A stretch of DNA of 64,000 nucleotides from Paratinospora sagittata (Eukaryota; Streptophyta; Magnoliopsida; Ranunculales; Menispermaceae). This document shows positions 10,426-22,564 of this stretch, piece by piece (within the stretch, counting starts at the first letter, position 1; the number at the start of each line of letters is the position of its first letter). Position numbers and translations under genes: made by a program. The notes under the pieces are model-generated. The model was not told the DNA's origin. It saw nothing but the letters and a program-made list of their open reading frames with translations, and ran no database searches. Location: positions 18,514,438 to 18,578,437 of the forward strand of contig CM069598.1 of the NCBI GenBank assembly GCA_035771175.1. Direction: 5' to 3'.

Positions 10426-11328
10426 TTATGCATCTAGACAGTTGAAGGTGCATGAGAAGAATTACCCTGTGCTTGATTTGGAACTGGCTGCAATTATCTT
10501 TGCATTAAAACTATGGAGCCATTATTTCTACGGCGAGAAGTTCACCTTATTTTCTGATCATAAGAGTTTGAAATATTTGTTTGATCAGAAAGAGTTGAAT
10601 ATGAGGCAAAGAAGATGGCTGAAATTCCTAAAGGATTATGACTTCACGTTGGAGTATCATCCTAGGAAGGCCAATGTAGTTGCTAATGCACTGAGTAGGA
10701 AACGTTCAGTAACTGGAGTGGTAGCCTATCAGATGGCCCACGAGTGGCGATTATTATAGAGAGCTACAGTGATGATTGTACTCTCTATTTCCCGTTATGC
10801 CGATATTTGTGTTTAGATGCATATAAAGCTGACTGATACTCATATTCAGAAGATTAAGGATCTGCAGTAGCTTGATCCTGATTATGATATGTATAATTCA
10901 TGGGTTGATAGAGTTGAATTGGTAGATTGGCAACAAGATTCAGATGGTGTAATACGATTTCAGGGGAGATTATGGATTCTTGTAGATTGTAAATTAAGAG
11001 TTGAATTACTCCAGATAGCACATAGATCTCAGTATACTATTCACCCAGGATCAACCAAAATGTATCATGACATGAAAATAACAGTTTGGTGGCATGGGAT
11101 GAAGAAGGATATAGCTGAGTATGTTCAAAAATGTGGGGTGTGTTAGTTGGTTAAGGTTGAACATCAGAGACCTGGAGGACAAATTCAATCATTATCTATT
11201 CCAAAATGGAAATGGGAGCATATTACTATAAATTTTATCACAGGATTACCTAGATCTCAGGGTAGATACGATACCATCTGGGTTATTGTTGATCGGCTGA
11301 CTAAATCTGCACATTTTCTTCCAATAAA
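10426..11328 (+). pseudogene. Older gypsy pol remnant: RNase H to integrase core
   Basis: This is a fragment of a different, diverged gypsy pol that served as target for two later insertions. In order it shows the end of RNase H ([20 protein letters not shown], then [10 protein letters not shown] and [14 protein letters not shown]), the integrase zinc finger (HPGSTKMYHDM, C-X2-C) and the start of the core (SAHFLPIN). In-frame stops occur near 10757, 10814, 10868 and 11144, and one catalytic Asp of the core reads Asn (TINFITGLP). It begins abruptly at the right end of the Tekay-like LTR and ends at the LTR of the next element. Its other parts are not in the window. Confidence 0.88.
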
Positions 11329-13524
11329 TGTAATACTCCAAAATTTTTATAAACTTATAACATACATGGTACCTTGATTAATATGTACATTACATCATGT
11401 ATAATATGTAATAAATATTGTTGGACAAAAAATATTGTAAATCCATGATTAAGCCCAAGTCAAAGATGTTGGATCCATAAATATTGGACTAAAAAAATAA
11501 ATCCATGATCGCTTGATCAAGACAAGCCCCAATACTAAGTCCAAGCCCATTATCTAGAAGTTAGGTGAATTATTGGTGGAAAAGTCGTCAAAAGTATATT
11601 ACATGTGTAAGGCCATGATTTTTTGGTGAATTTTAAATTGTGTGGTTGTGATGTGTTGAATACTAGTATAAATAGATGTGCTTGGCGTTTATTCCAAACC
11701 ATCCAAGTGAGAGAGAGAACTAAAGTGTAGAGAGTTCAAGTGAGAGCTAGAAGTGTTCTAACAAATATTGTGAGAGTTATAGTAGTTTGTATTATAAATG
11801 TTAGTAGTAATTGAGTGATACATAATATGCTCTGTGCTTGCCCTTTTGTGATATATTAGTAAGGTGTGATCCCTATTCCAAATTCGTCCAAACACCCAAC
11901 CCAAGTCAACACTTCAAGTGTGAAGATTTATACGTGTTGAGGAACCTGAACGACGGGTTATGCGTGTTCAGGTGGGTGTGATTCTTGACTTTTTCCTTTA
12001 TTCTTATTTATTTCTAGCATGTTATATCATATCTAGTTAGATGGTTGTGTGTGAATTACCTTCTTATATTTTTTCATAAAGTTATCATGCACTTTCATTA
12101 TATCTAATATTCACTTACATCATACCATTTAAGCATGTTCTTCGGTATATAAAATCCATGTGTCATGTCATTACTCTGCTGAATTAGTAATTGATTTAAT
12201 TAGTCAGACACAGTCTTGTCCCAAGTACCTTTGAATAGTGAACGAGAGGCAGTTTGCTGCTCTAGAAGAGTGGTATTTAAGCGAGACCATTGTGACTCCA
12301 CCACTCAGCCTGGAGACTAGTCTGGTCGATTTTATTGAGAACCATTCTTTTGGAGTAGCCTTGTGATACAATACTATTTACGTATACAGCACTATTCACA
12401 TATATGGTACTATTCACTTATATGAAATGATTATTGTTAAATTATGATATGATATGAGTTGTTGCATGTTGTTTAGTAATAATTTTATAATGACATGATA
12501 TGTTAATACATTACATTAATAATGTTGGTATATTAGTCATATGATTTGTCTCACTAAAGACACACTAAAAAGATAACAATACATTAAAAGGTGTCTTGGC
12601 CTAGCCTGGGGTGTTCTGAAAGGCCAAAGTTATGTGCCACGATGGCCAGTGAATTTCGGACTCCATTCGAAAAGAGTTCCGAGGAAAGGTGATTCCGCCT
12701 AGGTAGTCTATGACCCAAATGAATGGTTAGCGACGACACTTAAAACAAATTAATGTTGCAACGTAATGTATGCACTTGTTTGAATATCTAATTGGATTTG
12801 ACGTATTGTGTTATTAATAAATAAGAGTTCAGGAATATTGTTTAAGGTGATCCACTGGGCATTAGCTCACCCTTATTTCTTTTTCAGGAATGAATAATGC
12901 AGCATGAGCAATCCATGGGTTGAAGAGCAGTAGTAGCTAGTACTATTGGTGGCTTAGATTTGGCTATGTGTAGTGGTTATTTATACTTACTAGTAAGAGC
13001 AATAGTTCCAATAGGAATAATTTTGGTATTTTAGTTTGATTTTAGTATGTCAAGTGTTATGCTAAAGGTATTGCAAATAGTTTCAATGTCATGTATGTCA
13101 GAACATGGAAAACATATGTATAATTTAAATTAATCCAATACCCTGTGAATTATGAAATGTTTATTAATAAATTTGTCTCTATTGATGAATTATGTCAAAA
13201 TTGAAAATGGATCAAGTCTTTTGATTTTTGGAGAGTTAAGAATGCCAAAGCGATAGACATGTCTTGGTTGAATTAATGTATTAAGGTCTATGGTGAGACT
13301 AAGGTAATTATAGAGACATTCAGTCTCCGATGAATTGAATTTGCAGGCACAATAAGACTAGGGTTAGGCAATGTCCTTAAAACACGTATTCTCACTAATT
13401 TTAAAATATTTTTATAAGGTCATTGAATTGAGATGATGGAAACTCACGCCCCGATTAGGTGATCTAGGTGAGTTGCACTCCATTATAGTACACGTGATTA
13501 GGTCCGAAAAATCAGGGTGTGACA
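11329..13524 (+). repeat. 5' LTR of decayed gypsy element (2.2 kb)
   Basis: It starts TGTAATACTCCAAAATTT and ends GGGTGTGACA just before a degenerate primer site. The same sequence returns at 19278. A TATA box (TATAAATAG, 11667-11675) precedes a block of GAGAGAGAAC-like sequence typical of a transcript start. A block near 12190-12350 is shared with LTRs of two other families in the window. Confidence 0.9.
11667..11675 (+). promoter_or_regulatory. TATA box of the gypsy LTR
   Basis: TATAAATAG within U3 of the LTR. The same motif is at 19614-19622 in the 3' LTR. Confidence 0.65.
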
Positions 13525-13527
13525 ACT

Positions 13528-13539
13528 CGGTATCAGAGC
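13528..13539 (+). promoter_or_regulatory. Degenerate tRNA-iMet primer-binding site
   Basis: CGGTATCAGAGC, one mismatch from TGGTATCAGAGC, three bases after the LTR end at 13524. Confidence 0.8.
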
Positions 13540-14469
13540 TAAGGCTTCAGATCTTTATGGGATCAAGTGTAAATGTTAGACAACCAAGTTTTGTCAAACT
13601 TAATATCAAAGTTTAGACGGTAAGTCTAAGGGCTTAACTAAATCAAGCGTAGTGTCAAAGCTTAGGCAGCGAGTGTAAGGGTTTAGTCAAACTAAGTCAT
13701 AAAAAGTTGATGCTAAGGCATAAGTCAATATCTTGAGGAGACCAAAAGTTGAGATAAGTCGCATAATTATGACTTATTATCAGAACCATTAGGTAATCTA
13801 GACTATGATTATGAGTATAGTTCAAGTATAATATAAGTCCAGGGCATAGTGGAGCATGAAATAATAAACTGTTAGGACATAAGTTAGAGACAAGAACTTG
13901 TGTGAGACTTTGTATGGCTAGTGTTTGAGATCAGGAAGAAACTTATATCCTTAGTTCGGAAGCGGTTATGGGATGTGAAAGGATTAAGGGTATTTGAGAA
14001 ATTCTGAACTTGGATCCTGGCAGGCCATGTTTGGTGAATAACTAACGACTTTGGACAAGCTTGTATTGCTATGTTCCACTGGAATGGGACAACTTAGACA
14101 TAGAGGGTACCTGGAAAGCCTTAGTTGTTGGGTCATTCGCACCATTGTTTGGGTGTATTGAAATTTCTTTGTGGAAGCTTATGTCACCGGACTAGAGTGG
14201 TACGGGACACTCGAATACGGAGGGCATAAGTGAAAGCTTAGGAATTTCATTATGCTATTGTTATGTTGTATGTTTGTTTGTTTGCATGCACCGAAACCAA
14301 CTCTTGTACCCTATGACAATCACGTATTGTCAAAATCAAATGAAACTTAGAAAATGAACCACTAGAATCACTTTATTTTGAGAACTTAAAATTCTGAACA
14401 ATAGAGTCACCCTAAAATGAAGCGTTATGAATATAACCAACTAACAAACGCTAGTATATCTTGTAGACA
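13540..14469 (+). other. Untranslated leader of the decayed gypsy element
   Basis: About 0.9 kb between primer site and gag start. I see no long frame or recognisable domain; it is AT-rich with short repeated phrases such as GTCTAAGGGCTTA. Confidence 0.6.
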
Positions 14470-15710
14470 ATGAGATCAGAAAAAAGAGCTACTAGGCCAA
14501 TTGCAGAAGAGAAAAGGTGAAACTACAATTATGGAGTCTCAGCCCGAAGAACATGTGCAATTGAACCATGCCAACAATGTGGAAATTACTAGCGTTGAGA
14601 CATCTGATCCTAAGAGAACCGGATCGGATCATACGGCTCCTATGCCTCAAAATGTGGAACCTAAACCAAGGAATAATGGTGAAAATGTCAGTGTCACTAG
14701 CAATGTAACACCTAGTATTACCTTAATGCCTGATATGATGGCTGAGTTCGTGAGGCAAGTCATGGAACAAGTGGCCAGGCAATTCCCCCAGCCTCAAATG
14801 ATCTCAACTATAGTAAATAAATATTCAAGAAGGCCTAAAGAGAAAGAATGGGCAGAACAATTGAAGGATTTCTAACGTCTCCAGCCTTCCAAATTCGAGG
14901 GAAAACCTGATTATTTGGCTACAGACAAATGGATCCACAAAGGTAAAGGGAATCTTGACGTACTAGGGATCCAAGGGCCAAGGAGTGTGGCTGTTGCCAC
15001 ACATCAATTTGTGGGCGAAGCATTAAACTAGTGGAAAATGATAAAAGGAAATCATAATAACCAAGTTGAAATGATGGGTTGGGAAATGTTTGAGGAACTC
15101 TTTTACAAAAAATATTTTACAGAAGCTGTGAAGAACCAGATGCAGTATGACTTTGTCCGCTTGACTCAGAGGAACATGACGGTGGCAGAATACGAAGCCA
15201 AATTTGCTGAGTTGGTTAGATTCTGTCCAGACATATTAAAAAATGAAAAATAAAAAATAAATAGTTTTCAGGATGGACTGAGGATCGAGATCTGCAAAGT
15301 CATTGCTACATTTAACCTAAAGGTGTATTAGGAAGTAGTTGAGAAGGTATTGATTGTGGAACGAGAGCTCAATTTCAAGTCAATGGTCAAGAATAGAGGA
15401 AAAAGGAGTCAAGGCAACAACGTGGAGGCTACTGGTTGGAATCAAAACAAAAGGCAGGCAACAAGCAATCCAATGGTTGCTAAAAATTATAAAAAGAACA
15501 AAAAATTTAGCAACAACAAGACGGGATAAGGACAACCAAGCCAGAAGGGCCAGAATCCAAAGCCTCGGTGGATTGCAACAGAACCAGCGTAAGCCTATTG
15601 TATGCTTTAACTGTCAACAGCCTGAGCATATCAGGAGGAACTACCCCAATAATAATACAACGAATCAAAACCTGAGGCCCAATACTCAAAATCAGAAACC
15701 TCAAGGATAA
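14470..15710 (+). pseudogene. Degenerate gag of the decayed gypsy element
   Basis: The ATG at 14470 opens a short frame (MRSEKRATRP) that shifts by one base near 14500 into the main Gag frame. Recognisable parts are the Gag core (ELFYKKYFTEAVKNQMQYDF, then TVAEYEAKFAELVRF) and a zinc knuckle (CFNCQQPEHIRRNYP) whose last Cys is Tyr. Stops interrupt it near 14873, 15030, 15251 and 15330, and the region after about 15350 has further frame changes. It is the structural protein gene of the element whose LTRs are at 11329 and 19278, and it is not functional. Confidence 0.85.
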
Positions 15711-18700
15711 ATGTTTGCAATTACTAATGAAGAACCAATTGTAGCAAATAACGAGGTGGAGGAAGGTATTTTTTCTATTTTTAATACCTTCGTTAAAGTA
15801 TTGTTTGATTCTCGAGCTACTAGATCTTTTGTGTCAAATGTATTGATTGAACACTTAGGACTAGAAATCAAACCATTACACTCGGAAATATCTATCACCA
15901 CTCTAGTGGGAAAAAATGTTGTGACTAGCAAAAGGTGTAGCTGTGACCTTAGAATTCAAGATAAGGTAATAGTTACTGGACTAATATTGTTACCTATGAA
16001 TGGGTACGATGTAGTTTTGGGCATGGATTGGTTGTCTCAATACCAGGCCCAGATCGACTGCCTCAAGAAAAAGGTAACATTGGTGTTACCAGATGGATCC
16101 ATTTTGAAGGTGCAAGGAAATAAGGTTCGAACTCCAAGATCTATGTTAGCTGCAATGCAAAAAATGGTGGCAAATTATAGAATAATTGAGTCAAATCTTC
16201 TCATAACTGAGAAAGAAGAAAATTTAGAAACCTCTAAAGGTTCTTCTCATAACTTAAGAAGAAGAAGATTCAAAAACCTCTAAAGGTTTCAAACAAAGGC
16301 AACTGGTCGTTAGAGATTTTTTGGATGTATTTTCAAAGGATCTACCTGGACTACCTCCCAAGAAAGAGTTTGATTTTGAGATTGATATTTATCCAGGGAC
16401 AGACCCCATTGCGATACCTGCTTACCGCATGGCTCCTACAAAACTTAAAGAGTTGTTTAAGCAACTGAAGGAGTTAGAAAGTAAAGGGTTCATTCGAGAA
16501 AGTCACTTGCACTGGGGAGCACCAGTTTTGTTCGTCAAAAAGAAGGATGGATCGATGCGGTTATGTGTTGATTATCGGAGATTAAATAATGTCACAGTGA
16601 AAAACAAATATCCCCTCCCAAGAATAGATGATTTGTTCGATCAATTAAGAGGAGCAAAGTATTTCTCGAAGATTGATTTGAGATCTGGGTATCATCAATT
16701 TCGAATTAAGGAATCTGACATACCCAAGACAACATTTAGAACCAGATACGACCTGTATGAATTTGTGGTGATGCCTTTCGGGTTAACTAACGCCCCTGCA
16801 GCTTTTATGCATTTGATGAATAGAGTGTTCAGACGATACTTGGACCAATTTGTGGTAGTCTTTGTGGACGACATTCTGATCTTTTCAAAAACCCAAGAAG
16901 ACCACATCAAACACCTAAAAATTGTGTTAGAAACCTTGAGATCAAACCAATTATATGCTAAGTTGGAGAAGTGTGAATTTTGGTTACAAAAGGTCAAATT
17001 CCTAGGTCATGTAGTCTCAAATGAGGGCATATCTGTGGATCCGTCTAAAGTAGAATCGGTGATGAAATGGGAGAGTCCAAAAACTGTCACAGAAATTTGA
17101 AGTTTCTTAGGACTAGCCAGTTATTATCGAAGATTCATCCAAAACTTCTCAAAATTAGCGAAGCCTATGACCAAGCTGACCAAGAAAGGTGTTAAGTTCG
17201 TGTGGGATGATAAATGTGAGCCTCATTTCAAGAATTGAAGAGAAGACTGACCACAACACCAGTGTTAACAACTCCCAGAAGTGGTGTTAACTATGTTGTA
17301 TACACTGATGCCTCACAAACATGATTAGGGTGTACTGATGCAGGAAGGGCAAGTAGTTGCTTATGCATCTAGACAATTGATGATACATAAGAAGAACTAC
17401 CCAACTCATGATTTGGAGTTAGCAGCGATAGTATTTGCATTGAAGATTTGGAGACATTACTTGTATGGGGAACAATTCGATCTATATTCAGATCATAAGA
17501 GTCTTAGATATATCTTCACACAAAAATAATTGAATCTAAGACAAAGGAGATGGGTTGAATTTCTCAAGGATTATGATTTTAAAATGCACTATCACCCTGG
17601 AAAAGCTAATGTGGTCGTCGATACATTAAGCAAAAAGACAGATAAAGTGAACAAAAATCAAGAAGCGGAAGTGGAAAAGATGTATCAGATGATCAGGGAA
17701 TTCAACTTGAAGATCAAAAAGGAGGAAACTGGAGTCAAGCTAAGTAGCCTAAAGATTGAGTCAACCCTGAAATGGGAGATAAAAGAAGCTCAAGGAAAAG
17801 ATATCTACCTCAATTTTATGAGGAACAAAATGGAGAAGCAGGAAGCCAGTGCGGATTGGAGAATAACCTCAGAAAGAATAATGACCTACAAGGACAGGTG
17901 GTGTGTACTGAAGAATGATTTATGAATCAAGATGATTTTGGGTGAAGCACACTCCACTAAGTATACAATGCACCCTAGAGGAGACAAAATGTACCAAAAT
18001 CTAAAGAAGAATTATTGGTGGAACGACATGAAGCAAGCAATAGCAAACTATGTAGCAAGATGCCTTACTTGTCAGAAAATTAAAGCAGAACACAAGAGAC
18101 CATCAATACTCCTTCAACCTCTAGAAGAAATGGGATAATATTGTGATGGACTTTGTAAACGCTCATAATCAAAAGGGAGAAGACATAACATGGGTGATCG
18201 TGGATAAATTGACAAAATCTGCTCATTTCCTTCCGTGCAAGTCACCCGACACAGTAAACAAGTTGGGTGAAGTGTACGTTAAGGAAATTGTGAGACTACA
18301 CGGTGTGTCAAAGTCCATTATATCAGAAAGAGACCCAAGGTTCACTTCTCAATCTTGGCAACGCTTGCAGAAGGAGTTGGGAACAAAGTTGTGTATGAGC
18401 ATCGCATACGACCCTTAAACGGATGGTCAATCTGAACGAGTTATACAAATCTTGGAAGATATGCTCAGAACCTGTGTTGGATTTTAAAGGGAATTGGAGC
18501 AAATACTTACACTTGGCTAAGTTTGCGTATAATAATAGTTATCAGTCAAGTATTAAGATGGCTCCATATGAAGCTCTGTATGGGAGGCCATGTCGATCAC
18601 CTATTAACTAGGCAGATCTCGAGGATAGAGTGATAGTAGGCCCGGATATGATTCACGAGGCCACAAAGAAAATTCAACTGATCAAGAAAAGATTGCTGAC

Positions 18701-19190
18701 TGCACAAAGTCGACAAAAGAATTATGCTGACAAACAAAGAAGACCACTTGAATTCGACGTTAAAGACTCGATATTTCTAAAGGTGAGCCCTCATAAGGGA
18801 ATTAGAAGATTTGGCAAAAAGGGGAAGTTATCACCTAGGTTCATTGGACCGTTCGAGATTGCAAGTAGAATCGAGAAGAATGCATATCGATTGAAACTTC
18901 CTACACAGTTATCTGGTGTACACGATGTATCTCACGTATCGATGTTGCGAAAGTATAAACCAGATCCATCCCATGAAATAAACTTGCAGGGTATAAAATT
19001 GGCGAAAGAGATGACCTACAAAGAAGGACCTAAGAAAATCTTGGACACAAAAGTGCAAGTACTTAGAACCAAGCAGGTACCTCTGGTAAAAGTTTTATGG
19101 TTGCAACATGGAGCAGGAGAAGCCATTTGCTAATTGGAGTCAGAGATAAGAAGATAGTATCCACTCTCGTTTGAGAATAACTGAAGAAAA
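15711..19190 (+). pseudogene. Degenerate pol of the decayed gypsy element
   Basis: The order is protease, RT, RNase H, integrase, chromodomain-like tail. The protease active site reads DSRAT where DSGAT is expected, so its Gly is lost. RT (16321-17100) is otherwise well kept, including the VDD box ([11 protein letters not shown]), and ends at TGA (17098-17100) in place of an Arg codon; the next RT residues ([12 protein letters not shown]) continue in frame. RNase H (17338-17640), the integrase zinc finger and core (17932-18611) and the C-terminal module (18630-19133, GPFEIASRI and HDVSHVSML) follow with stops at 17527, 17923, 18136, 18416, 18609 and 19131. Many stops look like C-to-T changes (Gln, Arg and Trp codons). 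Confidence 0.9.
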
Positions 19191-19264
19191 CTACAAAAAC
19201 TCTATAATAAAAGGTACACAATCTTAATTTTACTTTACCTAAATTTCGGGGCGAAATTTCCTTT

Positions 19265-19277
19265 AAGGGGGTTATAT
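19265..19277 (+). promoter_or_regulatory. Polypurine tract of the decayed gypsy element
   Basis: AAGGGGGTTATAT directly before the 3' LTR start at 19278. Confidence 0.65.
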
Positions 19278-20968
19278 TGTAATACTCCAAAATTTTCATA
19301 AACTTATAACATACATGGTACCTTGATTAATATGTACATTACATCATGTATAATATGTAATAACTATCATTGGACAAAAAATATTGTAAATCCATAATTA
19401 AGCCCAAGTCAAAGATGTTGGATCCATAAATATTGGACTAAAAAAATAAATCCATGGTCAAGCCCAAGACAATGCTCGATACTAAGTCCAAGCTCATTAT
19501 CTAGAAGTTAGGTGAATTATTGGTGGAAAAGTGGTCAAAAGTGGATTACATGTGTAAGGCCATGATTTTTTGGTAAATTTTAAATTGTGTGGTTGTGATG
19601 TGTTGTAAATTAGTATAAATAGGTGTGCTTGGCATTCATTCCAAACCATCCAAGTGAGAGTGAGAACTCAAGTATAGAGAGTTCAAGTGAGAGCTAGAAG
19701 TGTTCTAGTAAATATTGTGAGAGTTACAGTAGTTTGTAGTATAAATGTTAGTAGTAATTGAGTGATACATAGTATGCTCTGTACTTGCCCTTTTGTGGAT
19801 CTTGTACATCAGAAATGATCACCATTTACTATTACTTTTATTGAGTGATATATTAGTACAGTGTGATCCCTATCCCAAATTTGTCCAAACACCGAACCCA
19901 AGTCAATACTTCAAGTGTGGAGATTTATATGTGTTAAGGAACCCGAACGACGGGTTACGCGTGTTCAGGTGGGTGTGATCCTTGAATTTTTCCTTTATTC
20001 TTATTTATTTCTAGCATATTATGTCATATCTAGTTAGATCGTTGTGTGTGAATTACCTTCTTAAATTATTTACATGATAGCCATTATTGTGATGCACATA
20101 TTATATCTTTTCATAAAGTTATCATGCACTTTCATTACATCTAATATTCACTTACATCATATCATTTAAGCATGTTCCTCAGTATATAAAATTCATGTGT
20201 CATACCATTACTCTGCTGAATCAGTAATTGATTTAATTAGTCAGACACTGTCTTTTACCAAGTACCTTTAAATAATGAATGGGAGGCAACTTGTTGCTCT
20301 AGAAGAGTGGTATTTAAGCGAAACCATTGTGACGCCACTACTCAGCCTGGAGACTAGTCTGATTAATTTTATTGAGAGCTATTCTTTTGGACTAGCCTTG
20401 TGATACAGACTATTCACGTATATAGAACTATTCACATATATTGTACTACTCACTTATATGAAACAATTATTATTAACTTGTGACATGATATGAGTTGTTG
20501 GACGTTGTTCAGTAATAGTTTTATAATGGCATGATATGTTAATTCATTACATTAATAATGTTGGTATGCTAGTCATATGATTTGTCTCACTAAAGACACA
20601 CTAAAAAGATAACAATACATTGAAAGGTGTCTTGGCCTAGCCTAGGGTGTTCCGAAAGGCCAAAGTTATGTGCCACGATGGTCAGTGAATTTTGGACTCT
20701 ATTCGAGAGGAGTTCCGAGGGAAAGGTGATTCTGCCTGGGTGGTCTATGACCTAAATGGATGGTTAGCTACGACACTTAAAACAAATTAATGTTGCAACG
20801 TAATGTATGCACTTGTTTGTATATCATATTAGATTTAATGTATTATGTTATTAATAAATAAGAGTTTAGGAATATTGTTTAAGGTGATTCACTGGGCATT
20901 AGCTCACCCCTATTTCTTTTTCAGGAATGAATAACGCAGCATGAGCAATCCATGGGTTGAAGAGCAGT
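19278..20968 (+). repeat. 3' LTR of the decayed gypsy element, truncated
   Basis: It matches the 5' LTR from TGTAATACTCC through GAAGAGCAGT and then stops exactly where another element begins. The missing part corresponds to about 12931-13524 of the 5' LTR and does not resume on the far side, so about 0.6 kb and the target duplication are lost. It carries insertions relative to the 5' LTR, such as the stretch around 19797-19845. Confidence 0.9.
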
Positions 20969-22054
20969 TGTCACAACCCCCTTCTTAGGGTGACGTCATG
21001 ACCGGTACAGAATACCATATACGTCATAGCTAGACGTATATGATACCCTATCAGCCTCGTCCTTCAAGACAATACCTCAAAAATCACCAAATTTTTCAAC
21101 AAAACCTCCCCATAAATCTGAGGTCCCACAAAAAACCTGATAGGTTCAAATCACACATATTCACATTATCAAATTATCAACATCATTCATATTTATCCCA
21201 CATACATCCACTAATATATGGCCTTTCATATACACAACCACTATTCATTTTTCTTTCTTACAAGACTTATACAAAACTCAAGTCTCCAAAATATACATCA
21301 TCATGTACCATTCTCATGTATACTATATCATTATAAATCTCACTAACTATTACACATTGTTTAGTGTTATATATATATAATCATATACCAAAAACAATGT
21401 GTATACCCATCTCCCTGAAAACACAACATACGCACATAGCAAAGAAGTGAGCTCAATCAACTCTCTGGAGCCTTGCCCTTGCCCTTGTGATCTACACCTG
21501 TAATAAAAAGGGAGTGGGGTGAGATACAACAAGCTTAATGAGTAATCTAATAATGGAATTGCATATGCATCAATAGAAAACATGGCATTGAAATCATCCT
21601 TTTAAACTCGTGCAATTCAATGTACATATCAATACATGATTTAAGTACATTTCTTGCCACTCTATACATATCACACAATGCATAAAGATAAAATCCTCAC
21701 CCTCAAGAATGTAAGTGAATTTGTATCCCTATTATGCATACATAGGGAGAATTCATCTTAACAAACCATCCTCTCGATCATTCTGAGGTCTAGTCCACAA
21801 ACTTCCCTCATTGGAAATGATCACATACTTTCCTTACTTCGGGTAAGTCTAAGTATGTTTGATTTTAAAACCAAAGAATTTAAATGCATTAATTAAACAA
21901 TGCAACATGGAGCAATCATACATGCTTCAATTTTTAGTGATTTTTGATGTATTGTCTTAAAGGACGAGACTAACAGGGATAATATACATCTAGGTATGGC
22001 GTATATGATATTTTGTGCCTGTCATGACGTCACCCTACGGAGGGGGTCGTGACA
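20969..22054 (-). mobile_element. LTR-derived element with about 123-bp terminal inverted repeats (1086 bp)
   Basis: The left arm (20969-21091) and the inverted right arm (21933-22054) are about 84% alike by eye: both begin TGTCAC[A/G]ACCCCC and contain GGGTGACGTCATGAC. The body, read on the minus strand, matches the LTR at 42752-46290, including the segment AAGGCTCCAGAG[A/G]GTTGATTGAGCT. In that relative the arm sequence is present only at the 3' end, so here the 5' end looks replaced by an inverted copy of the 3' end. There is no ORF and no primer or polypurine site. The flanks are two different elements and show no target duplication. Confidence 0.8.
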
Positions 22055-22241
22055 TTAATCTTTATGTGCTCAATAACTTTATGCACGTGCCTTAATGTTC
22101 TCTTACAACCAAGTGTTTTATGTCGATAATAAACTTTATTGGCCTTTATATCATATTGACAATCCTTAGGTTTGAGACAAAATTTCTCAACTACTTGGTG
22201 TTATTAATTTTATATCAATTAGTAAAGACCATTATTTAATA
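22055..22241 (-). repeat. 3' LTR fragment of a Ty1/copia element
   Basis: Read on the minus strand, a purine tract (GCGGGAGGA at 22242-22250) is followed by TATTAAATAATGGTC, probably a mutated TGTTAAATAATGG LTR start. The fragment is cut at 22054 by the LTR-derived element. Confidence 0.6.
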
Positions 22242-22564
22242 TCCTCCCGCTTGGTCTTTAATAAGTGATAACTAGTGTCTCAATTATGGACACAACATGT
22301 CTTACAGTGAAGACACAGAAAAATTTCCCATACACATGTGCACCAATATGGAAAATACTATATAAAAGAGGATAATAATTAAAAATATGATCACAAATAC
22401 AAAGTGTCAGAAACTGAGCCACTACAATAACTCCCACTAAATAAGTACATCAAATGAGTCAATAAGACCCAAATGAGCAACGTGCTCATTGTACAATATA
22501 GGCGGCAAACCATTAGTCATGGGATCAAGAATTATTTGTCGTGTACCAATGTGCTCCACTGACG

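Noticed and set aside
20969..22054. Ordinary DNA transposon or MITE because of long inverted ends
   Set aside because: The body matches an LTR family (42752-46290) and the ends are TG/CA-type LTR ends.
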